Below, piece by piece: positions 23,143-31,417 of a stretch of DNA of 64,000 nt. Origin of the DNA: JAITWN01 sp964388175 (GTDB lineage: Bacteria; Pseudomonadota; Gammaproteobacteria; SZUA-140); the NCBI GenBank assembly GCA_964388175.1, contig CAYLYS010000004.1, forward strand, positions 6,999 to 70,998. The letters run 5' to 3'. The notes beneath the pieces are model-generated. The model had not been told where the DNA came from. It did no database searches and worked only from the letters and a program-made list of their open reading frames with translations. The position numbers and the translations under genes are program-made. Every line of letters begins with the position of its first letter. Position 1 is the stretch's first letter.

Positions 23143-24396
23143 TTGAATCTTCGCCAATCGATAAAATCCGAAGCCGATCTCTGCGTCAAATGCGGCCTGT
23201 GCCTGCCGCACTGCCCGACCTACGGCATCAGCCGCGACGAGGGCGAATCCCCGCGCGGACGGATCGCACTGATGCAGGCGCTGGCCGATGACGCACTGCC
23301 CCCCGGCGGCCGCCTGGATTTCCACCTCGACCGCTGTCTCGGCTGCCGCGCCTGCGAACGGGCCTGCCCGTCGCGGGTGGAATACGGACGCCTGTTGGAA
23401 GCGGGCCGGGCGCTGGCCGCCGAACGGCGCGGGGCCCGCCGCCCCCCGCTGACGCTCCGATTCCTCGCCGCCGGCGGACTTGCCCGCGCCGCCACCGTAT
23501 TGCGCCTGTATCAGCGCAGCGGTCTGCAAAAGCTGATGCAAGGCTCACGCCTGCTGTCGCTGCTCGGGCTGGAGCGGATGGACCGTCTGCTGCCGCCGCT
23601 GCCGCCGCGCACACGCCTGCGCGCCCACTATCGCCACATTGCCGCCGACAAGCGTGGCGACGTCGCGCTGTTCACCGGCTGCATGGGCAACGTGCTGGAA
23701 CAGGATGCATTGCAGGCCGCCATCAGGCTGTTGACGATCGGCGGTTACGACGTGCACGTGCCGCGCGCCCAGGCCTGCTGCGGCGCCTTGCACCGCCACG
23801 CCGGCGATCTCGCCGGCGCGGAAGCGCTGGCGCGACGCAACCTGGAAACATTCAATGCGCTGCCGGGAGCGACGCCGGTCTACACCGCGAGCGGTTGCGG
23901 CGCGGCGCTGTCGGAATACGCGCGCTGGCCAGGCGTCGGCAATGCGCCGCTGGCGGCATTCTCCACTGCGCCGAGCGATCTGTGCAGCCTGCTAGAAGGC
24001 GTCGACTGGCCGGATACAGTGTCCTTCCAGCCGCCGCCGACACGGGTCGCCGTGCACGACCCCTGCTCGCTGCGCAACGTGCTGCGTACGCACGAAGCGC
24101 CTTACCGTTTGCTGCGCCGCTGCATGCCAGGCCTCGACCTGGTCGCGCTCGACGGCAATGCGCGTTGCTGCGGCGGCGCCGGCGCCTATCTGCTGAACCA
24201 GCCCGACATGGCCGACAGGCTGCGCACCGACAAAATCGAAGCGCTGCGGCGCTCGGGCGCGGGCATCGTCCTCAGCTCCAACACGGGGTGCGCCATGCAA
24301 CTGGGCGCCGCGGCGCGCGCGGCGGGACTCGACATCACGGTCATGCATCCGGTCACGCTGCTCGCGCGCCAACTGCATACGGACCGAAGGGACTGA
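23143..24396 (+). CDS. GlcF/HdrD-like iron-sulfur protein (two [4Fe-4S] and two CCG domains)
   Basis: A 417-aa cytoplasmic protein. Two [4Fe-4S] motifs lie near the N terminus, CVKCGLCLPHCPT and CLGCRACERACPS, followed by two cysteine-rich CCG domains (ACCGALH..., and HDPCSLRN...RCCGGAGAY) and a late SSNTGCAMQL. This is the architecture of glycolate oxidase subunit GlcF and heterodisulfide-reductase-like subunits. No glycolate oxidase flavin subunit (GlcD/E) is adjacent. The start is uncertain: TTG at 23143 gives MNLRQSIKSEADLC; a TTG at 23089 extends it by 18 aa. It probably passes electrons between an FAD dehydrogenase and a quinone or ferredoxin. Confidence 0.85.
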   Translation: MNLRQSIKSEADLCVKCGLCLPHCPTYGISRDEGESPRGRIALMQALADDALPPGGRLDFHLDRCLGCRACERACPSRVEYGRLLEAGRALAAERRGARRPPLTLRFLAAGGLARAATVLRLYQRSGLQKLMQGSRLLSLLGLERMDRLLPPLPPRTRLRAHYRHIAADKRGDVALFTGCMGNVLEQDALQAAIRLLTIGGYDVHVPRAQACCGALHRHAGDLAGAEALARRNLETFNALPGATPVYTASGCGAALSEYARWPGVGNAPLAAFSTAPSDLCSLLEGVDWPDTVSFQPPPTRVAVHDPCSLRNVLRTHEAPYRLLRRCMPGLDLVALDGNARCCGGAGAYLLNQPDMADRLRTDKIEALRRSGAGIVLSSNTGCAMQLGAAARAAGLDITVMHPVTLLARQLHTDRRD

Positions 24397-24450
24397 CTGG
24401 GCCGACAAGACTGAAAGGGATCGGTGCGCAACGCGCACGGAGGGAAGCGG

Positions 24451-25104
24451 CTAGACCCGATAAGCGGTATGAGTCATCACCTTGGACACCAGCCGCATCA
24501 AGCCGCGCAGCGGCGCGGGCAGCGGCGCGGCGCCCGCCTCCAGCGCCACCGTGCCGTGATGCATTTCATCTTCCTTCATCTGCTGCAAGATCGCGCGACT
24601 GCGGCCATCCGCGGCGGGCAGGCGGGACAGATGGCCGCCCAGGTGCTCGACCACCTGGCGCTCGGTTTCGACGATGAAGCCCAGACTCCACTTATCGCCA
24701 GTCCAGCCGGCCAGCGCGCCGATGGCGAAAGAACCGGCGTACCAGACGGGATTGAGGACGCTGGTGCGGCCACCGAGTTCATCGATGCGCTGCGCGCACC
24801 AGCGCAGGTGATCATTCTCCTCCAGCGCCGCCTGCTCCATCTTATCGCGCACACCGGGCAACCGGGCCGTCAACGCCTGCCCCTGATAAAGCGCCTGCGC
24901 GGAAACCTCGCCCGCGTGATTGACGCGCATCAGCCGCGCCACCTCGCGGCTCTCCTCCGCGCCCAGCTCGGCGTGCGGATGCGCGGCGGCGGGATAGTCG
25001 CGACCGGACACCGGCGGCCGGCCGAAGACGGTGCGCACGCCGCGGTCGAGGCCGACCAGAATGCGGTCGGCCAGACTGTAGCGGCGCAGCTCCGCATCGC
25101 TCAT
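24451..25104 (-). CDS. coq7: Demethoxyubiquinone hydroxylase Coq7
   Basis: A 217-aa ferritin-like di-iron monooxygenase that hydroxylates demethoxyubiquinol in ubiquinone synthesis. The carboxylate/histidine ligands are visible in two EX2H repeats: LMRVNHAGE, EENDHL, ETERQVVEHL and MKEDEMHH. It shows the organism makes ubiquinone aerobically, which fits ACIII as a quinol oxidase partner. It is 7 bp after speD, an order common in gammaproteobacteria. Confidence 0.96.
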   Translation of the reverse strand: MSDAELRRYSLADRILVGLDRGVRTVFGRPPVSGRDYPAAAHPHAELGAEESREVARLMRVNHAGEVSAQALYQGQALTARLPGVRDKMEQAALEENDHLRWCAQRIDELGGRTSVLNPVWYAGSFAIGALAGWTGDKWSLGFIVETERQVVEHLGGHLSRLPAADGRSRAILQQMKEDEMHHGTVALEAGAAPLPAPLRGLMRLVSKVMTHTAYRV

Positions 25105-25111
25105 GGCCGGA

Positions 25112-25918
25112 TCACACCTTCCTCAGGTTGCGACCGTAGAAGATCTCGCTCATCTCGCGCTGCAGCTGACGCTTGATCTGTCGCTGCTCGGTCTCATCGA
25201 GATCCTTCTTGCCGGTGCCGAACAGATAATTATCGAGATCGAATTCCTTCAGGATCATCTTGCTGTGAAAGATGTTCTCCTGATAGACGTTGACGTCGAT
25301 GATCTGATAGCGGTCACGCGTATCCTTCGACAGATAGTTCTGGATCGAATTGATCTTGTGATCGATGTAATGCTTCTTGCCCTTGACGTCACGGGTAAAA
25401 CCGCGCACGCGATAATCCATCGTGACGATATCCGATTCGAAACTGTGAATCAGATAGTTCAGCGCGCGCAGCGGCGAAACCCGGCCGCAGGTCGCCACGT
25501 CGATATCGACGCGGAACGTGCTGATGCCGTTGTCCGGGTGACTCTCGGGATAGGTATGCACCGAGAGATGGCTCTTGTCGAGATGCGCCAGGACAACATC
25601 GGGCAGCGGTCCCGGCACTTCCGCATCCGCACCCTCGATGGCACCTGCAACCGGCTCCTCGGCGATCAACATGGTCACACTCGCGCCCTGCGGATCGTAA
25701 TCCTGGTGCGCGATGTTGAGTATGGTGGCGCCGATGATCTCGGAAACGTTGGTGAGAATCTGCGTCAGGCGCTCGGCATTGTAGGCCTCATCGATGTATT
25801 CGATGTACTCGCGTCTGTGCCGCGCGGTCTTCGCGTAGCAGATATCGTAGATGTTAAAGCTGAGGCTCTTGGTGAGATTGTTGAAGCCGTGCAATCTCAA
25901 TTTTCTTCGTTTCGACAT
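25112..25918 (-). CDS. speD: S-adenosylmethionine decarboxylase proenzyme
   Basis: A 268-aa prokaryotic class 1A AdoMet decarboxylase (E. coli type), providing decarboxylated AdoMet for spermidine synthesis. The self-cleavage site is K115-S116 in HLDKSHLSVHTYPESHPD, where Ser116 becomes the pyruvoyl group. MDYRVRGFTRDVKGKKHYIDH and NVYQENIFHSKM are also conserved. The ATG at 25918 gives the family N terminus (KLRLHGFNNLTKSLSFNIYDI). Companion speE is not in the window. Confidence 0.97.
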   Translation of the reverse strand: MSKRRKLRLHGFNNLTKSLSFNIYDICYAKTARHRREYIEYIDEAYNAERLTQILTNVSEIIGATILNIAHQDYDPQGASVTMLIAEEPVAGAIEGADAEVPGPLPDVVLAHLDKSHLSVHTYPESHPDNGISTFRVDIDVATCGRVSPLRALNYLIHSFESDIVTMDYRVRGFTRDVKGKKHYIDHKINSIQNYLSKDTRDRYQIIDVNVYQENIFHSKMILKEFDLDNYLFGTGKKDLDETEQRQIKRQLQREMSEIFYGRNLRKV

Positions 25919-26010
25919 CGTACATAAAGCCTCTCGGCAGCGTGACAAAGGCGCATATCCTAGCATACCTGCCAACCGCGCATCACCACCCGGAACGGGG
26001 CGGCGGACGG

Positions 26011-26451
26011 TCAGCGGGACAACTGCCCGGCCAGCGGCGGGTGATGGATCATCTGCACGGTATTGCCGTCCGGATCACGGCAGTAGAAGCTGCGGGCGCC
26101 GTCGCGGTGGGTACGCGGCGGGGCGCCCACCGCGACGCCGTGGGCGCTCAGGAAACGGTACCAGTCATCGACCGCCCGGGCGTCGTCCAGCACAAAGCCG
26201 ATGTGATCAAGCCGTTGAAAATCCGACGGTTGAAAACCGTCGGCGGCGCGATGCAGCGCCAGATTGTCCACGCCCGAACTGAGATAGACATTATCCGGAT
26301 CCGGGCGCCACTCCACCGCCATGCCCAGCAGCTCGACGTAGAAGTGCTCGGTCCGCTCGAACTCCGTGACGGTGAGCGCGACATGGCGCATGCCGGCGGT
26401 GGGAGCCGGCCGGCCCGCAGCGGTGCCGTCAGCCGCGTCAGGCGCTGTCAT
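26011..26451 (-). CDS. VOC (glyoxalase/bleomycin-resistance fold) protein
   Basis: A 146-aa protein with the beta-alpha-beta-beta-beta halves of the vicinal oxygen chelate fold: MRHVALTVTEFERTEHFYVELLGM, then LDHIGFVLDDARAVDDWYRFL and RDPDGNTVQMIHHP. Metal ligand candidates are His in RHVAL, His in LDHIGF and a late Glu/His. The substrate is unknown. The start overlaps the end of the osmC gene by 14 bp, so they are probably one transcript. Confidence 0.85.
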   Translation of the reverse strand: MTAPDAADGTAAGRPAPTAGMRHVALTVTEFERTEHFYVELLGMAVEWRPDPDNVYLSSGVDNLALHRAADGFQPSDFQRLDHIGFVLDDARAVDDWYRFLSAHGVAVGAPPRTHRDGARSFYCRDPDGNTVQMIHHPPLAGQLSR

Positions 26452-26872
26452 CGGCGGCAGGCACGATCTCGTAGTCGTGGGTGATCTCGACCCCCGCCCG
26501 GCCCAGCATGATCGAGGCCGAGCAGTACTTTTCCGCGGAGAGCGCGATCGCACGCTGCACCGCGCTGTCGCTCACGCCATTGCCGCGCACGATGAAATGA
26601 ATATGGATGCGGATGAATACGCGCGGCGGCTCCGGCGCCCGCTCGGCCTCTATTTCCGCCACGCAGTCTTCCACCGGCTGGCGCGATTTCTTCAGAATCT
26701 GCACCACATCGTAAGCGGTGCAGCCGCCGGCACCGATCAGCATCAGCTCCATCGGCCGCACGCCCATGTTCCGTCCGCCGCCGTCGGCAGGGCCGTCGAT
26801 CACCACGGGATGTCCGCTATCGGACTCGCCGATGAACTGCACCCCTTCGATCCACTTCACACGCGCCTTCAT
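26438..26872 (-). CDS. OsmC/Ohr family protein
   Basis: A 144-aa protein of the OsmC/Ohr fold (YhfA-like branch), with the first redox cysteine in MELMLIGAGGCTAYDVVQIL and the second in SAEKYCSASIML. Members reduce organic hydroperoxides or similar substrates. YhfA-type genes commonly lie next to crp, as here (divergent, 91 bp apart). Confidence 0.92.
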   Translation of the reverse strand: MKARVKWIEGVQFIGESDSGHPVVIDGPADGGGRNMGVRPMELMLIGAGGCTAYDVVQILKKSRQPVEDCVAEIEAERAPEPPRVFIRIHIHFIVRGNGVSDSAVQRAIALSAEKYCSASIMLGRAGVEITHDYEIVPAADDSA

Positions 26873-26963
26873 TAAACTTCTTCCCCGCTATACCGATAAC
26901 CATTGCGAATCAACGCCTGCGGCGGCCTGCGCCGCCTCATCCGGGCGTACGCGAGGAATTATC

Positions 26964-27602
26964 ATGACGCAATTACGGCGAAAAATCATCACTCCCACCG
27001 TCGAAAGATTCCTGGCGCACTGCCACCGCCGACGCTATCCCACCAAGAGCGTCATCATCTACCGAGGTGATGCGCCGACCTCTCTTTACTACATCGTAGA
27101 GGGTTCGGTGGCGGTGCTGCACGAGGACGACGACGGTCGGGAAATCGTTCTGGCCTACCTCAACGCCGGTGACTTCTTCGGCGAGATGGGCCTGTTCGAT
27201 CGCAACAACTCCGGGCGCAGCGCCTGGGTGCGCTCGCGCACGCAATGCGAGCTGGCGGAAATCAATTATGACAAGTTCCGTCAGATGGCCGCGCAGTACC
27301 CCGACATCCTGTTCGAACTCGCCACGCAGATGGCGCTGCGGCTGCGCCGCACCAGCAGCATGGTGGGACGTCTGGCTTTCATGGACGTCGCCGGGCGCGT
27401 CGCACGCACGCTGCTCGAACTGTGCCAGCAACCGGATGCCATGACTCATCCCGACGGCATGCAGATCCGCATCACCCGCCAGGAGCTCGGCCGCATCGTC
27501 GGCTGCTCGCGCGAAATGGTCGGCCGCGTGCTGAAGAATCTCGAAGCCCAGAACCTGATTTCCGTCAAAGGAAAAACCATCGTCGTCTTCGGCACGCGCT
27601 AG
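26964..27602 (+). CDS. crp: cAMP receptor protein family regulator (Crp/Vfr)
   Basis: A 212-aa protein, close to E. coli CRP (210 aa). The cyclic-nucleotide domain has GEMGLF...GRSAWVR with Arg/Ser of the cAMP phosphate pocket, and the C-helix keeps the Thr-Ser pair (RRTSSMVG). The winged helix-turn-helix reads ITRQELGRIVGCSREMVGRVLKNLE, with the DNA-contacting R-E-x-x-GR pattern, and the C terminus is KTIVVFGTR. It is therefore predicted to bind cAMP and TGTGA-type sites. The ATG has GAGGA upstream. A global regulator of carbon use or, as in Pseudomonas Vfr, of virulence-like traits. Confidence 0.95.
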   Translation: MTQLRRKIITPTVERFLAHCHRRRYPTKSVIIYRGDAPTSLYYIVEGSVAVLHEDDDGREIVLAYLNAGDFFGEMGLFDRNNSGRSAWVRSRTQCELAEINYDKFRQMAAQYPDILFELATQMALRLRRTSSMVGRLAFMDVAGRVARTLLELCQQPDAMTHPDGMQIRITRQELGRIVGCSREMVGRVLKNLEAQNLISVKGKTIVVFGTR

Positions 27603-27632
27603 CCGACCCGAACCATGCAAAGGAATGCCCGG

Positions 27633-28868
27633 ATGCATCACCGCAAGTCATCCCTCATCATCGCTGCCGGACTGCTGCTGGCGAGCACCGCCGGCGCCAG
27701 CCCCAACGGCACCGTGCTCGAACCCCGCGCGCTCGGCATGGGTGGCACCGGCGTCGCCATCGCCAACGGCAGCGGTGCGCCATTGCTGAACCCGGCGCTG
27801 CTCGCCCTGCCCTCGTCCCGCGATCGCTTCAGCATCAGCCTGCCCATCGGCGGCAGAGCGCAGGATCCCGACGATCTGATCGACGCCATCGACGATTTCA
27901 ACGCGCAGCAGCCGATATCGGCGTTCCGCGAAGCGGTGCGGGTTTATACCGAAGTACAGAGTGCAAGCACAGCCGCGGAGGTCGCCACGCAGGGTGAAGC
28001 CCTGATGCAGCACTTCAGTGCGCTGTCGAACAAGGATCTGCAGGGAGAGGGTCTGGCGGCGCTGATCATCAGCAAGCCGGGACAGCGGCTGGGCGTCTCC
28101 GCCTTCGCCCGCGCCTACCTCAGTGGCGGCGCGGGCGCCCGCATCAGCGATGCCGATCTGTCGCTCACCCAGGATGCCATCGACGAGGCGCTGTCCTCAC
28201 AGACCATCGTCGATCCGACGGGCGATTTCACCTCGGAGGTGAACATCCGCGCCGCCGGCATCGCCGAAGCCGGGCTGTCGTTCGCCACGCGGCTGGAGGC
28301 GCTCGCCGGCATCGCTGTCGGCGTCAGCCCGAAGTACGTTCAGGTCCGCACCTATGACTATGGCTTCGTCGGCAGCGATCTGGACGACGTCGAGATCGAA
28401 TGGGGTGAGGGACAGCGTACCGACAGCAATTTCAACGTCGATGTCGGTATCGCCAAGGAATGGGGCAACGGTTGGGTAACGGCGCTCGCCGCCCATAATC
28501 TGATCACGCAGGAATACCGCACCGTGCGCAACAACGTGGTGAAGATCAAGCCGCAGGCACGCCTCGGCATCGCCCGGCGCGGAGAAACGCTGACGCTGGC
28601 GCTCGATCTCGATCTCAACGAGAACGAACCCGTCGGCATCGGCAGCGCCAGCCGCTACGCCAGCGCCGGCATCGAACTGAACCTGCTGCACGCGCTGCAG
28701 CTGCGCGCCGGCTATCGCCACAATCTCAGTGATGTGCCGTCCAACCGGGAAACCGGCATGGCGTCGGTCGGTCTCGGCCTGTCGCTGTTCGGCGTACGCA
28801 TGGATGCGGCCGTCGCCGGCAACAGCGATGAAGTGAACGCCGCGCTGCAACTCGGCTTCGGTTTCTGA
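27633..28868 (+). CDS. TraF-like outer-membrane beta-barrel protein
   Basis: A 411-aa protein with signal peptide (AGAS) and a mature N terminus NGTVLEPRALGMGGTGVAIANGSGAPLLNPALLAL, a pattern shared by FadL-like and 'conjugal transfer protein TraF' barrels. The rest is beta-rich and ends QLGFGF. The ATG at 27633 has AGGA 8 nt upstream; a second ATG at 27615 does not. No conjugation genes are near, so the TraF label is a family name only. A hydrophobic-compound or lipid transport role is possible. Confidence 0.8.
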   Translation: MHHRKSSLIIAAGLLLASTAGASPNGTVLEPRALGMGGTGVAIANGSGAPLLNPALLALPSSRDRFSISLPIGGRAQDPDDLIDAIDDFNAQQPISAFREAVRVYTEVQSASTAAEVATQGEALMQHFSALSNKDLQGEGLAALIISKPGQRLGVSAFARAYLSGGAGARISDADLSLTQDAIDEALSSQTIVDPTGDFTSEVNIRAAGIAEAGLSFATRLEALAGIAVGVSPKYVQVRTYDYGFVGSDLDDVEIEWGEGQRTDSNFNVDVGIAKEWGNGWVTALAAHNLITQEYRTVRNNVVKIKPQARLGIARRGETLTLALDLDLNENEPVGIGSASRYASAGIELNLLHALQLRAGYRHNLSDVPSNRETGMASVGLGLSLFGVRMDAAVAGNSDEVNAALQLGFGF

Positions 28869-28874
28869 AGTAGC

Positions 28875-29675
28875 TCAGTCCGCGAACAGGCCGGCCAGCG
28901 CCGCGCCCGGATCCCCGGCGCGCATGAACGCCTCGCCGACCAGAAAGACATGAACACCGGCATCGCGCATGCGCGCCACGTCCGCCCGCGTGTGAATGCC
29001 GCTCTCGGTCACCAGCAGGCGGTCATCCGGAATCCGGTCGACGAGATCGAGCGTGGTTTCGAGCCGGGTATCGAAGGTGCGCAGATCGCGGTTATTGATG
29101 CCGATCAGCGGCGCGCCCAGCGTCAGCGCGCGCTCCAGCTCATCGGCATCATGCACCTCCACCAGCACGCTCATGCCGAGATGCGCGGCCAGGCCCGCAT
29201 ACTCGACCAGTTGCGCATCGCCGAGCGCCGCCACGATCAGCAGAATGCAATCGGCACCGAGCAGGCGTGACTCGTAGACCTGATAGGCGTCGACCATGAA
29301 ATCCTTGCGCAGCACGGGCAGGGCGCAGGCCGCACGGGCAAGGCGCAGGTGTTCATCATCGCCCTGGAAGTAGTCGCGATCGGTCAGCACGGAAAGACAG
29401 GCGGCGCCGTGCCGCTCATAAGACGCGGCAATGTCATCGGGACGGAAATCGGTGCGCAGCAGACCGCGGCTGGGTGAAGCGCGCTTGATCTCGGCGATCA
29501 CCGCCGCCTCGCCGGCGGCAAGCCGCGACGAGAGTGCGCCGAAGAAGTCCCGCGGCGGCGGCATGCCCGTCAGGCGCGCGCTCAGCTCCCGCAAGGGCAA
29601 AGCACCGCTGCGCTCGGTCACCTCTTCCGCTTTGCGGCGCAGAATGCGCCTGAGAATATCCGCAGAATCGCTCAT
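28875..29675 (-). CDS. trpC: Indole-3-glycerol-phosphate synthase
   Basis: A 266-aa TIM-barrel enzyme of tryptophan synthesis (CdRP to indole-3-glycerol phosphate). Signatures: IAEIKRASPSRGLL (catalytic Lys), VLTDRDYFQGD, VLRKDFMVDAYQVYE, GINNRDLRTF and VTESGI. Monofunctional, not fused to trpF. It ends 6 bp from the convergent TraF-like gene. Last gene of the local trp set; trpF, trpA and trpB are elsewhere. Confidence 0.97.
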   Translation of the reverse strand: MSDSADILRRILRRKAEEVTERSGALPLRELSARLTGMPPPRDFFGALSSRLAAGEAAVIAEIKRASPSRGLLRTDFRPDDIAASYERHGAACLSVLTDRDYFQGDDEHLRLARAACALPVLRKDFMVDAYQVYESRLLGADCILLIVAALGDAQLVEYAGLAAHLGMSVLVEVHDADELERALTLGAPLIGINNRDLRTFDTRLETTLDLVDRIPDDRLLVTESGIHTRADVARMRDAGVHVFLVGEAFMRAGDPGAALAGLFAD

Positions 29676-29692
29676 ATCGTCGTCGACACCGG

Positions 29693-30727
29693 TCAGAAGG
29701 ATTGCGTCAAACGGACCAGATCGTCCAGACGCGTCCGGCCTTCGCCGCTGGCGATCGCATCGCGCGCGCGCACGATGCCTTCGCCCAGCGTCGCGCTCAG
29801 CCCGGCGGCATAGATGGCGGCGCCGGCATTGAGCGCAACGACGTCGCTCGCCGGACCGGGAACACCATCGAGCACCTGCAGCACGCGCTGCAGGCTCTCG
29901 CCCGGATCGCTCACTACCAGCGCCTCGATCGGCGCGGTGTCAAAGCCGAAGTCCTCCGGGCCCACTTCGTAGACCGTCAGTTCGCCAGCGCGCATTTCGG
30001 CAATGCGTGTCGCCCCACTGATGCTGATCTCATCCATGCCTTCGGCGGAATGCACGACCAGCACATGCCGGCTGCCGAGCCGGTCCATCACGCGCGCCAC
30101 CGGTTGCAGCCAGCGCTCGGCGAACACGCCGATGACCTGGTTGGGCACATCGGCGGGATTGGTCAGCGGGCCAAGCAGATTGAACAGCGTACGCACGCCC
30201 ATCTCACGGCGCGGCCCGATGGCGTGCTTCATCGCGCCATGATGCGCCGGCGCGAACATGAAACCGACGCCGACCTGATCGACACATGCCGCCACCTGCG
30301 CCGGCGTGAGATCGAGCCTGACGCCGGCCGCTTCGAGCAGATCGGCGCTGCCGCTGCGGCTGGAAACCGAGCGGTTGCCGTGTTTGGCCACGCGCCCGCC
30401 GGCGGCAGCGACGACGAACGCGCTGGCGGTGGAAATATTGAACGTGCGCGCACCGTCGCCGCCAGTGCCGCAGGTATCGACCAGATACTGCTTGTCGAGT
30501 TCGACGCGTACCGCCAGCTCGCGCATCAGGCGCGCCGCCGCGGTGATCTCATCGACAGTCTCACCCTTCATGCGCAGACCGATCAGGAAACCGCCGATCT
30601 GCGCCGGCGTCGCTTGCCCGGTCATCACCAGGCGCATTACCGCGCCCATTTCGGTTTCGCTGAGATTACGGCCTTCGGTCAGCGCGCGGATGGCGGCCGT
30701 CATGTCCATGGCGATATCCGTACTCAT
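29693..30727 (-). CDS. trpD: Anthranilate phosphoribosyltransferase
   Basis: A 344-aa enzyme coupling anthranilate with PRPP. The PRPP loop is visible as DTCGTGGDGARTFNIST, followed by KHGNRSVSSRSGSADLLEA and the metal/anthranilate segment FAPAHHGAMKHAI. The ATG at 30727 overlaps the trpG stop as ATGA; the longer frame upstream is within trpG. Confidence 0.97.
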   Translation of the reverse strand: MSTDIAMDMTAAIRALTEGRNLSETEMGAVMRLVMTGQATPAQIGGFLIGLRMKGETVDEITAAARLMRELAVRVELDKQYLVDTCGTGGDGARTFNISTASAFVVAAAGGRVAKHGNRSVSSRSGSADLLEAAGVRLDLTPAQVAACVDQVGVGFMFAPAHHGAMKHAIGPRREMGVRTLFNLLGPLTNPADVPNQVIGVFAERWLQPVARVMDRLGSRHVLVVHSAEGMDEISISGATRIAEMRAGELTVYEVGPEDFGFDTAPIEALVVSDPGESLQRVLQVLDGVPGPASDVVALNAGAAIYAAGLSATLGEGIVRARDAIASGEGRTRLDDLVRLTQSF

Positions 30728-31320
30728 GCCCGCGTCCCCGCATCCGAGGTCAGGAAATTGCGCAGCAGCTGATGTCCGCACTGGGTCAGAATCGATTCGG
30801 GATGAAACTGCACGCCCTCGATCGCCAGCGTCCTGTGACGCACACCCATGATCTCATCCACCGCGCCGGCTTCATCGACGGTCCAGGCGGTCAATTCGAG
30901 GCATGCGGGCAACGTCGCCGGCTCGATGACCAGCGAATGGTAACGCGTCGCCTCGAAGGGGATGGGCAGATCGCGGAACACGCCGGCGCCGCGATGATGG
31001 ATCATCGAAGTCTTGCCGTGCATGAGCACGCGCGCATGACCGATGCGCGCGCCGAACACCTGACCGATGGACTGATGCCCCAGGCAGACGCCGAGGATCG
31101 GCACCCGTCCGCCCAGGCGGCGAATGAGCTCCATGGAAACGCCGGCATCATCGGGCGTGCCCGGCCCCGGTGAGATCACCAGGTGAGACGGCGCCATGCG
31201 CTCGACGGTCTCGACGTCGGTGCGATCGTTGCGCAGCACTTCCACCTCCACGCCCAGCTCGCCGAAATACTGGACGAGGTTGTAGGTGAAGGAGTCGTAA
31301 TTGTCGATCATCAAAAGCAT
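30724..31320 (-). CDS. trpG: Anthranilate synthase glutamine amidotransferase subunit
   Basis: A 198-aa class I glutamine amidotransferase, with MLLMIDNYDSFTYNLVQYF at the start, oxyanion SPGPGTPDDAGVS, nucleophile Cys in GVCLGHQSIGQ and the His-Glu pair in GVQFHPESILTQ. In this order it supplies ammonia to TrpE, and may serve PabB as well. Separated from trpE by 97 bp that holds a small GC hairpin. Confidence 0.97.
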   Translation of the reverse strand: MLLMIDNYDSFTYNLVQYFGELGVEVEVLRNDRTDVETVERMAPSHLVISPGPGTPDDAGVSMELIRRLGGRVPILGVCLGHQSIGQVFGARIGHARVLMHGKTSMIHHRGAGVFRDLPIPFEATRYHSLVIEPATLPACLELTAWTVDEAGAVDEIMGVRHRTLAIEGVQFHPESILTQCGHQLLRNFLTSDAGTRA

Positions 31321-31417
31321 GGCTGAAAAGTAAGAACTCGACGGTGAAATGTCAAAAAAAGGTTGAAAGAGCGCAGACCGGCCGACACCCCCGGCGCAAG
31401 CGCGCCGGCGCGCCCGC
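31321..31417 (-). other. trpE-trpG spacer with small hairpin
   Basis: A 97-bp stretch with a 7-bp stem CCGGCGC (31391-31397) / GCGCCGG (31402-31408) immediately after the trpE stop, then an A-rich run at 31351-31357. It could moderate transcription between trpE and trpG. No leader peptide is visible. Confidence 0.35.

Noticed and set aside
27633..28868. Conjugative element suggested by a TraF-like name
   Set aside because: No relaxase, coupling protein, pilus or integrase genes in the window; the similarity is to the beta-barrel family only.
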